In this document: piece by piece, positions 26,301-38,300 of the stretch | How positions within the stretch are numbered: the stretch's first letter is position 1 | Layout: each line of letters starts with the position of its first letter | Assembly (NCBI GenBank): GCA_951804985.1 | Contig: OX638130.1 | Location: 118,309,593-118,373,592 of the forward strand | Source of the DNA: Dryomyza anilis | Taxonomy: Eukaryota; Arthropoda; Insecta; Diptera; Dryomyzidae | DNA: 64,000 nt | Direction of reading: 5' to 3' | Notes under the pieces: generated by a model | What the model was told of the DNA's origin: nothing | Database searches by the model: none | Seen by the model: only the letters and a program-made list of their open reading frames with translations | Program-made: the position numbers and the translations under genes

Positions 26301-29300
26301 ATGTGTACTAAAAAGTATACAGAAAAATGTACTGTAAAGTAACTGAAAATTATACTGAATAGTATACTGAAAAGTATACTAAAATGCATACTGAAATGTA
26401 GACTGAAAAGTATTGAAAATTATACTGAAAATTATACTGAAAAGTGTACTGAAATGTATACTGTAAAGAATACTGAAAAGTATACTGTAAAGTATACTGT
26501 AAAGTATACTGAAAAATGTATTGTAATGTATACAGAAAAGTATACTTTAAAGTATACTGAAAAGTATACTGAAAATTATACTGAAAAGTATACTGAAACG
26601 TATAATGAAAATTGTACTGAAAAGTATACTGAAAAGTATACTGCAAAGTATACTGAAATATTTACTGAAAAATATACTGAAAAGTATACTGAATGTCTTT
26701 AGTATAAATGAAGTAGGATGAACAAACCTTTGTGTTAAATATGCACTTGGTAAGAGCTATATAAATCCAATTAAATAAATGTAAAATTTAATAATCATCT
26801 AAAAATGCCTTTAGCTATTTTTACACATTTACATCTGCTTAATATGCAGCTACATCAGACTTTCAAGGCCCTTCTCCCCCCTCTCTCCAGCACCTAAATA
26901 CACATATTTGTCATACTCAATGGAAAATACTTGATAATCGAATTTTGTCACGTGTTAACGGAATAGGAGCGCAGTAAAAAATAGCATAACAAGCAGAAAT
27001 TAACCAACTGCATTTGATATAAATTTGGCTTATCACCAAAAAAGATTTAATCAGTTTATAAATGTGACTACTTTTCAATATACACAAAGTGCACTTGAGT
27101 AATTTAGGCTTGTCACACAAAAGCTTTGCCGCCTCTTTTGCTTCTGCTTCTGTCGTGTCATTGAAACGTTCAGCAGTTCCTGTACCTCCTACTGCTACTC
27201 TTGATGCTGCTTCTACTGCTCGTGTGTCATCGTGTCGTCAAAGGGTCTTAGTGTCAGTGTCTACGCCGCAAGAGGGCGCCACTGAATTCTTTGCCACATG
27301 GCATGGCAAACGTCAACAATTAGTAGACGTTGTGAGTAGGGATGTCAAATATTTGACATTTTTAAGCGAAACCGGTTACAAATATTTTTGAATATTTGTG
27401 AAACTGGGGTTGAATTTTTTGATATTTTTTAAAAATTCTAATTAAATTTTGAATTTAAATTTAATTTTAACCAAAAATTAAAATTCAAAATTTCACTAAA
27501 AATTCAAAATTTCACTAAAAATTCAAAATTTCACTAAAAATTCAAAATTTCACTAAAAATTCAATTTTTCACTAAAAATTCAATTTTTCACTAAAAATTC
27601 AATTTTTCACTAAAAATTCAATTTTTCACTAAAAATTCAATTTTTCACTAAAAATTCAATTTTTCACTAAAAATTCAATTTTTCACTAAAAATTCAATTT
27701 TTCACTAAAAATTCAATTTTTCACTAAAAATTCAATTTTTCACTAAAAATTCAATTTTTCACTAAAAATTCAATTTTTCACTAAAAATTCAATTTTTCAC
27801 TAAAAATTCAATTTTTCACTAAAAATTCAATTTTTCACTAAAAATTCAATTTTTCACTAAAAATTCAATTTTTTACTAAAAATTCAATTTTTCACTAAAA
27901 ATTCATTTTTTTACTAAAAATTCAATTTTCCACTAAAAATTCAATTTTTCAGTAAAAATTTAATTTTTCATTTCAAATTCAAAATTTCACTAAAAATTCA
28001 ATTATCCACTAAAAATTCAATTTCTCACTAAAAATTTAATTTTTATCTAAAAATTCAATTTTTATCTAAAAATTCAATTTTTAACTAAAAATTAAATTTT
28101 AAATTAAAAATTAAATTTTAAATTAAAAATTAAATTTTTAACTAAAAATTAAATTTTTAACTAAAAATTAAATTTTTAACTAAAAATTCATGTTTTCACA
28201 AAAAATTAAATTTTTCACAAAAAATTCAATTTTTCACAATAAATTCAATTTTTCACAACAAATTCAATTTTTCACAAAAAATTCAATTTTTCACAAAAAA
28301 TTCAATTTTTAACTAAAAATTCAAATTTTAACTAAAAATCCAATTTTGCACTAAGAATTCAATTTTTCACTAAGAATTCAATTTTTCGCTAAAAATTCAA
28401 TTTTTCACTAAAAATTCAATTTTTCACTAAAAATTTAATTTTTCACTAAAAATTTAATTTTTATCTAAAAATTCAATTTTTAACTAAAAATTCAAATTTT
28501 CACTAAAAATTCAAAATTTCACTAAAAATTCAACTTTTCACTAAAAATTCAATTTTTCACTAAAAATTCAATTTTTCACAAAAAAATTCAATTTTTCACA
28601 AAAAAATTCAATTTTTCACTTAAAATTCAATTCTTCACTAAAAATTCAATTTTTCGCTAAAAAATTCAATTTTTCACTAAAAATTCAATTTTTAACTAAA
28701 AATTAAAATGTTTACTAAAAATTCAATTTTTCACTAAAATTAAATTTTCACTACAAATTTAATTTTTCACTATAAATTTAATTTTTTACTAAAATTAATT
28801 TTTTTACTTTAAATTTAATATTTCACTAAAAATTCAATTGTTCACTAAAAATTTAATTTTTTACTAAAAATTCAATTTTTCACAAAAAATTCCATTTTTA
28901 ACTAAAAATTAAATTCTTAACTAAAAATTCAATTTTTCACTAAAAATTTAATTTTTCACTAAAAATTTAATTTTTCACTAAAAATTCAAATTTTATCTAA
29001 AAATTTAAATTTTCACAAAAAATTCAATTTTTAACTAAAAATTCAATATTTCACTAAAAATTCAATTTTTCACTAAAAATTTAAAATTTCACTAAAAATT
29101 CAATTTATCACTACATATTCAAAATTTCACTAAAAATTCAATTTTTAACTAAAAATTAAAATGTTTACTAAAAATTCTATTTTTCACTAAAATTAAATTT
29201 TCACTACAAATTTAATTTTTCACTATAAATTAAATTTTTTAGAAAAATTAATTTTTTTACTTAAAATTTAATTTTCGTATTCGAAATTCACATATTGAAA

Positions 29301-32300
29301 ATACCTATCTAGAAATATTGGAAAATTCGAAACAACAAATACCGGGTTTTGATATCTCTAGTTATTCGTCGTAACACCTATGATGCAGCCAAAAATGCAA
29401 AGATCCGAATTAATGGTTGAAACCGACAACGACAATGGGGCCAAGGCACAATTTGATACCTAGTGAATGCTGGTGAATGAAGGAGGCTGGTGAATGACGG
29501 GAGCAGAAATGGAGGTAAGCCTTAAAAACGAAAACATTCTTTACTCAAATTCACCACGAATCGTGCCAATGGGGCAACACTGCCGAATGAAGCAACGATA
29601 ACGTAAATGCGGTTACTGCGTGTCATTTATGCAATCTGATCGCAGGCACACAAACACAAAGACAGACACAGTAATTCACACGCACAGAGCGGAGCGGAGC
29701 GAGAGCAGGACGTTTTTATTCGTCCTGTTCGACGACGACGATGCAAACAACAACAACAATGATGATGATGATGGCTAACAAACAGCTCACATTGTTGGCC
29801 TCTGGCCTCTCTGATGCTGCGGTGATTTATTACCAGCTGACTGGCTGTGCGAGCGTTACCGTTACCTTTGAGCAGCGGCGGCGGCGGTGGCTGCAACAAC
29901 GGCAGCGGTTGAGTTCAAGGATGCGACCGACTTTAGATACAAAATGGCAATTTGTGGTGCGCATCAGAAATAAAGTTTTTAATATTTTCCAAAAGATTTA
30001 TATTATAATGGACTTTGTGAATTAATTAAATGATGAAAACGAGTAAAAAGCGAAAGTGAAAAAAGTAAAATGGGGCATTAAGTATAAAAAGAAATCGAGT
30101 AAAACCCGGTTGAGTCTGGATTTCTCACATGTCAAGGCTGTTACTTTGCAACTGGAATCTTAAATATTTTTCTAATAATTATAAACACCATATTGTCGTG
30201 CACAGAAAAAAAATCAGCGTCATATTGATGAATTTCGTACATCAAACCATGATTCATTGTATTGAAGAACGATTCATAATATTGATAACTATAACTATCA
30301 ATTTGATGAATGACTAAAAAAATGTTCTTCAATATAATGAAGTGTATGTGAAGAATAAGTTTCATCATATTAATGAAAAAAAAAAACATAAAATTCGACA
30401 TATTGTCACTATCATGCCAAAGGGGCAAATGTGTAATTTTTGACATTTGCGTTTTTTTTTACACTTTTTAATGTAGTTTTTCCTCAAGTATACTGCGCGA
30501 AAATCGTGTGGGGTTTTGTTGGATATTTCTAGCCATAAAATACAGAAACTTGAACTTGAAAATCTTGAAAATCTTGTCATGCCAAAAGGGCGAATCTTTT
30601 CGTTTTTACTCCATAACTTTTTATTGATACGAGATAAAATAGTGGTGAAAAGGCATATATTGTTTGTTTTTAACGCACCTATCAATTGGCATCATTATTT
30701 AAAAATAATTTTCTTGCAAATAACAAAAATTCAAAAAATTATTTTTAAATAACGATGTCAATCGATAGGTGCTTTAAAAACAAACAATTAATTGCTATAC
30801 ATAACTATTTTATCTAGTACCAATGCAAAGTTATGGTAAAAACAAAACGAAAATATTCGCCCTATGGCGACAACTTCTTATAGTTAAAAGATAAAATAGT
30901 GGTTTAAAGGCATTAACTGTTTGTTTTTAATGTACCTATCGATTGACATCATTATTTAAAAATAATTTGCCAAACATTTTTCATGCAAATAACAAAAATT
31001 CGAAAATTATTGAAAATTATTGATGTCAATCGATAAGTGCTTTTAAAACAATTTGATTTTCATTTAAAAAAAAAATTGAGAAATAGAATTCGAAAATGGT
31101 TTGACTATTATTTTTCATAAGAAACCCATTAAACTGAGTTCGAAAACTGCATCATGTTCGAAAGTGCAAAAATTAATCTTTTCTTTGAAAGAATGTATCG
31201 AGCATGTTTGAAATATGCTCGATACTACACTCAGAAAAAAGTTTCCTCATAATAAGGAAAATTTACTTGAAATATCGTTAGGGAAAAAACTTCCTCATTT
31301 TTAGGAAATTTTTCTTATTTTAAGTAATTTACTACTATTAAGGAAAAATCTTCCTAAAAATAAGTAAAATTGAACTTGACGCTATTTCAAGTAAAATTTT
31401 CTTAATATAAGGAAACTGTTTTCTGAGTGTGTTATATCTCTGACCAATTTGAGGTAATACTAATGAGTACAACATTTTCGAAAACAGTTTATTTGATAAA
31501 AGAGCAAAATAGAAGAGCAACAAAAAAAGTAATTTTGCGATTCCTTAAAAATCAAAATATCCATAAAATAAAAATAACAAAATTCATGTTTTAAAACAAG
31601 AGAATGGGATCCATTAAACCCACGGAAATATAGTCAATTACTCAACTTATTTTGGAATTAAAATTTTTGACAACATTTTAATGACACACGGATTTCTTTG
31701 TCACTCCGTGTGTAAGGAAGGCATCGAATGAATGGGTGTTGTTTAATGTGCTGTTAATTGGTCCCATGTTGAAATTGAATAAAGCCGCCAACATCATCAA
31801 AAACAACAACGACGATGAGGAGGACAACAACACCCACGCCACGCTGCAAATCTACGACATGTTGTCAAATTTGTAACACTCAAAATTTATGACTTCCTTA
31901 AAGCTGCCGTATTTACACAGCCTGTCGTCTCTTTGTCCGTCCGTCCATCCGTTTGTTTGTTTGTCTCTCTGGCTCTATTACTCCGCACTTTGGTCCTTTC
32001 ACTCGGCGCTTAATGCGCTCGGCATGCAAATTAAAATTGATGCTGAGCAACGCCGTTTAAATTAACAACATTAACATTAAAATCATAAAGTGTTTTATGA
32101 GCAAACAGCAGCAGTCAAGCCAGCCATCCAGCCAGCCAACCTATCAAAGAACCCAGCCGGCAGACTGAACGAACGAACGACCGACGGACCGGCACCGGAA
32201 ACACGTTCGTTCGACATTCTTTCACGTGAGCTGAATGCTAACAATGTGCCGTAGGGCGCGACAGGGCCCGATGTGTATGAAAGAGTGTTCGTGTGTGTGT

Positions 32301-35300
32301 GATGGAGAGAGAGAAGGCGCACAAAAGCACAACGTCACACAATGGCGCACACACGCAGACATAAATTTTGTTGTTATAAGCACTACTAGGTACTAGCTAC
32401 AACCTACACATCATACATTGTCTACAATGACAAAGACGAACACCGCACTAAAGCTGTGCTTTGGTCCCCGAAGCGCTAACGGGCATCATCAGGGCAGAAG
32501 TCGTGCTTGTTACATGTACGAAGTCAATTTAGAGTGCAGCGCCCGAAGGTGCGTCAGAACACGACATTCACTACAAAGTTCGTTCCACCTCGACATTTGG
32601 TAAAAACTACTATTTCAACTGTAGTGCCTTTAATTTGGACACTATTTTTTCTTAAATCACTATATTCTCTATTTTTAATATCAGTACGTCATTCACTGCT
32701 ATTTCTACTATTATATTGAATATTATTATTACTAATGTTTTCACTGTGTTCGGAGATTTAGAACGGTGTGCCCAGCCATCCCCAATAAAAACGTGTTGTT
32801 GTACAACAAAATCCAAGAAATTTGTTTGTTGTAATATTGCGAAAACATGTGAAAACAAGCGAGCTTTGATGCTGTGTTATTGTATTGACATATGTTTGCT
32901 GTTGCACTTGCAAAATTAATGAACTGAACTCAGCGATGACTTAGTGTAATTCGATTAACCGCTACACAAGTGTTCGAAGAAAGCAATAACAAAACTCATG
33001 CAAAATGATGCTGTGTTGTTGGATTGGCATATGCTTGCTGTTGCACTTGCAAAATTAATGAACTTAACTCAGCGGTGACTTAGTGTGTTTGTTGTTGTAT
33101 TTGATTAACCGCTACACAAGTGTTCGAAGAAAGCAATAACAAAACTAATGCAAAATTCAGACCAAAGTCCGCGTTTTTTGAATTATACCAATTACTATTC
33201 TTCTCCTTTTAAATAGTTTAATTTATTTTAACACAACGTCAATACCTCTACATCCATATTTACTACCTATTCTACACCTTTCGATTTTAACATTTCTACT
33301 GTTATTTCAACCACTATTTCTACTACTATTTACGGCACAATGTTCCACAGTATTTCTGCCAGTATCACCTTTTGGGCGCTTTGTTTTTGCCTGCCACTAC
33401 TCTTAATTGTTGTTACAAACTCAGGACCCTAGGGCGCCACTCTAGCAAATACCGCACCGTGCCGTGCCACACCTCATACGAGTCACCGGAGGACAATTCT
33501 GAGTGAATTAATCGCTGTGGATTTCTGCATGTCATGCTATGCGATGGAGCGTATCGTACAGATGGAGGGATGGAGGAACGGCAGAACGAGAATGAGCTGT
33601 AGAATGGTCGGTAGAATGAATAACTCAAACGAGAAACAAAAATAATACTATAAAGGTGTATCGAAGGTCGTCTTATGAGAGCGGAAATATGAACGGATTT
33701 ATTTGCTGAGATGACACGAACGTGTCGATAGATGATACTCTTTGATGTTATCTCTGAAAATCTGTCTTTTTGGAATATAACATCGCGACGATATTATAAT
33801 GTCGGATAACCTTAAGAAATCTTATGATAACAACATTATGATATTTGTGTATCAATACATTATAATCCCAAGCGACGATATGTAGATATGTATTTTCCTC
33901 AGTATTTTTGCTTCTGACTCTGTGCCTCCGTTTCTGCGTGTCTGACACTGTATCACTGACTTCGTGTCTCTGACTCTGTATCACTGCCTCTGACAATAAT
34001 TTTTTCCTCTGTGTATCTGACTCTAGGTCTCTGACTCAGTATCACTGAATCCGTGATTCGGATTCCCTTCTCTGACACTGTGTTTCTGACTGCGTGTCTC
34101 TGGATATATATTTCGACTCAGCGTCTTTGATTTTGTATCACTCAATGTAAGTATATCTTCTTCTGTGTCTTCCATGTCCCTTTCTTTTTTGGAATATCTA
34201 CTAAGATCCACAGCACTCAGACAAACTATATCCATTGTACTGCGATATCTATTCCCTACGATTTTGTGGTTAATATCACCACAAGCGCACATGCCCAAGC
34301 CTAGATTCGAACCCGAGACCTTCAGAATGCAAGTCCAGCGTACTACGTCTGGACTCCTGACGCCGGCTCTTACTTTGGGTTTAAGATTTTGAATCACTAA
34401 CTGTATGGCTCAGTCTATATGTCTCTTCCTCCGTCTCCGTACATTTGTTATGTGTTTCTGACTCTGACTCCGTGTCTCTGATATTGTATTATAGACTGTG
34501 TTTTCTTCTGTGTATCCGACTCTTTATCACTGACTCTGTTCCTCTGACACTATTTTTCTTCTTCTGTGTATCTGACTCAGTATAGCCGAATCCGTGACTC
34601 TGATTTCTTTCTCTGACGCTGTGTTTCTGATTCCGTTTGTCTGACTCCAAGATTCAGATACTGCGTCTCTGATTTTCTATTAGTCAATGTATAGGATGTA
34701 TCTTCTGCTGTGTCTCTGATTCCATTTCTCTTACTATGTGTATAAGATTTTGTATCAATAACAGTACGTCTCAGTCTATATGTCGCTTCCTCCATCTCTG
34801 CATATCTTTCTCTTTTTCTAACACCGTTTTTCGGACCTTAAGTTTTTGTTGTCTCTATGTGTCTCTGACTATGTGTCTCAACGTCTATACTCTGACTCTG
34901 TATCACTGACTACTTGTTTCTGACTTTGTGTCGCAGATATGTCTCTCTTACACTATGACATTGATACCATATCACTCAATGTCTCGTTAAAATTCATGAA
35001 ATAACTCTCTCTGTGTGATATCAACTCACCTGACAGCAGGAACTTCCAAAATATCCCATTCGACGGATGTGTAAAATTCGGATAAATCAACACCAACTTC
35101 AACCACGTTTGTACCATTTAGTTCATCGATATGTCGTAGATCCACCTATAAATATAAGAGGAAGTAGTATTAGAAATAAACCTTAGGCCATATAAAATAT
35201 CAAACATAAATATAAAGGTCTTAAATAATAGGTATTTTATTGTAATGTTCGACTAAATTTACTTGTGAACTCGCTTCTCTTGGGAATGGGACGATGATGA

Positions 35301-38300
35301 ACTTTCATTGTAATATTTTGTGTTTATGAGTCGAGTGAACTTAGAAGAGAAATAAACTTTGGAGAAACGAAGTCTTTTTAACATTGCCTCTGAGTCACTA
35401 AGTCTGTGTCTACAATACGTGTCTCTAATTCGTGTCTCTAACTCTGTGTTTCTGACTCTGCGTTACTAACTCCATGTCACCGAATGATTTGTGAAACAAC
35501 AGATCGATTTGTGCCTTAAGATTTATCATTGCACGTGCAGAATTTTATACTTACTCAGTCTCAATTACTTATTTACAAAGACCTATTCACATAATCAATA
35601 TTCATAAGTTCTATGATTTTTCATTACAGAAATGATAGGCCAGACTTCTCCTTGTGGGGTTATAAATGCTCATGGATTCATGTCTCACCTTCCAAATGCT
35701 TAATTGCCATAACATCTTTATTAGTTCATGACTAGGAGTACATTAGAAGGAACCAACAGTACAGAAATAAATGCCGATGGATTTATAAAAAGAAATCCTC
35801 TCTACGGAACTCTTTTTTTACTACCTCATAAAAACTTGTTTCCCAACCTTTATAAATCAATAACCCACTGTGAGTGTAGGGTATTAACGAGTATTGCAAA
35901 TGCGATTTGAATTTACAACGACCGAATGACGAGCATCACATTTCGAAGGATAATTGCAAAAAGTCCACACTCAGAGACAACAATAAAACGAAGCAAGCGT
36001 GAAGCACGAGATTTATCATGCGATTTCATTGAAGAACTTCACAGATACACGAAGTACCTACCTCCACATATCACAACACATAGCAAGCAATTAAAAATTT
36101 CCAATTATAGATGCCTCCCTTCAAGTGGGCGTAGTTGGAATGTTTGTTTTTGCAATTTGCACCGGAATTTGTATTTCTTCAGCTGCAAAATGCGGCAACA
36201 AGATTGTGCTGATCTTTTTGTCATGCTGTTGAAATTTACTTTGTCGAGTTGAGTATATTAGGTCATGTGTGTGGCGAGGATGCAGGTGCAGATACAGACG
36301 ATGATGATGACGATGACGTCCTGTCGGTTGAAACGGACGGAAGGACGAAAGGACGAATGCACGGATGGACCACTGTGGGCTACAGTGTTGTCTGTTGGCA
36401 TGTCTGAAATTAGGCAATTGCAGAGGTAAACGTTTTGAGACTGATTGTCTGACTTCATATGTCGTACTTTATTGTTGTTCTGATGGTGCAACGACAGACT
36501 GTCAGTCAGTCAGTCATTTATTCAGTTCGTGAGTCCATCATCAAAGGACACAAGTCAGCGATCACGCATCATGTGCACTCAACATAGTAGTTGATTTGCA
36601 CTGAAATAGCAGCAGTATCAGCAGCAACATCAGTACCATCAAGTGCAGTGCACATTTGCCTGATGAAATCGTTTAGAAAATTTAATATAAACCCAGCCCG
36701 AGATGTGGTCAGAGCTCGTATAGTACAAAAAACATTTGCGCCAAATTCATGGCGCCAAATGAATTAAGCTTCTGAAAAACCTCTTAATTATAGTTACAGC
36801 GACTTTATTACAACGTGCATGAGATTAGGATTAAAAGCTAATATGTCCAGCTTTAAACCATGCGACTTATAAAGTCTACAACGTGATTGTGTTGAAAAAG
36901 TATGAGTGAGTTTGGAGATGGGTGATGGGGAATTTGGGAATCTATTTGAAGTACCTCTCCATCTGGAGAATGAATTGGAAGCGATTTAAATAAGGTGTCC
37001 CAAATTAATTATGGTATATAATGGAAGTTTAAATTAATTAAAATAAGACAAAAAAACCCACTAGATATTTCAAAGATAAAGATTCTTGTATGGAATCAGG
37101 GAAATAGTAAAAAAAAGTCGTGAGAAGTAGAATTTCTATGAAATGAAAGAAATAATGTCACAAAATGTGAGCTTGCAAAAAATGGCTGGTATCACTGGCC
37201 AAACGAGCCAAACAAGCTACTTCAGTGAGTCTGTCAAGAAATATCTAATTTGTTGGACTCAGAGCTAGAGCCATATATGGGACTCAGGCCCATATATTGA
37301 AGAGTATGCGTCGGCTTGTTCTTTGCATAACTTTTTAAACATTTCCTACATCACATCTATTTTTCCATCGAGTTAGGAGGTTGCCAATGATCATCAGTTC
37401 CGAAAAAGGAAAGCCTACAAACCTTTCCAATTATCAACCTATTGCAAAATGTTATTGAGAGCAGAAGACGCATTGTGAATGGCACACTCAATAATGACCA
37501 TAAATCAATCTCCGAGTGGGGTGTTGCAAATTGGTTATTGCGCAGTCAGTTGCTCTTGACGTTCTGGGCGTATCAATTAATGTGACCTCCGATGGAATGA
37601 TCACATATTTGATGTGTCGAAAGAAGCGGCCAAGTGCCTCGGTTTTTTTAAAACGATGTAAATTATACTTCACTCCTGCTGACTTACGCACTGTCTGCAC
37701 TACTTATATACGGCCTAAAATGGAATTCAAATCGCACATTTGGGCAAGGGCCTCAAAATCCTCCTTAGAGTTCCTGGACCGAATCCAACAACGTGCGATA
37801 TATTAAATAGGGGATGAAAATTCTCTTGAGCACCGCACACCCAATCGTGCAAGCCTGTTTTATAGGTATTTCAACGATAATTATTCCTGGCCTGATACGA
37901 TAATTCGACCTGGCCTGATTCCACCAGGTCGTGTGTTATTTCGTACTACTCGGGCGTCAAACCAAGCTCACCCCTTCGTAGTCCTCTCTGCTACCATCAG
38001 AACCACGCATTATAGAGAGAATTCGTTCTTCAATCGCACGATTCGTTTGTGGAACAATCTCTCTTCGTCCGTTTTTTCCGTAATTTTTGATATTGGCAAA
38101 TTCAACCTATCCTTTTAACCTATCATCCCTTCTTACGATCAACACTGTGCTTCGCATATATAGGAGGTATTCCCTGAGCGTTGGTCAATATGTAAAAAAA
38201 GGGAAGCATACAAACCATTACAATTATCAACCCATTGCAAAATGTGCGATGCTCTCCAATGTAATGGAGAGTGTAATAAACTTCCACGGATGACTTATTG

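Noticed and set aside
26145..26702. Frames reading YTEK and QYTF repeats
   Set aside because: Same reason: the 12-bp array is open in several frames on both strands.
27415..29275. CRISPR-like array of short repeats
   Set aside because: Units are contiguous with no unique spacers; the genome is eukaryotic.
34303..34372. tRNA gene on the minus strand
   Set aside because: B box is good but the 5' half is decayed; better explained as a SINE head.
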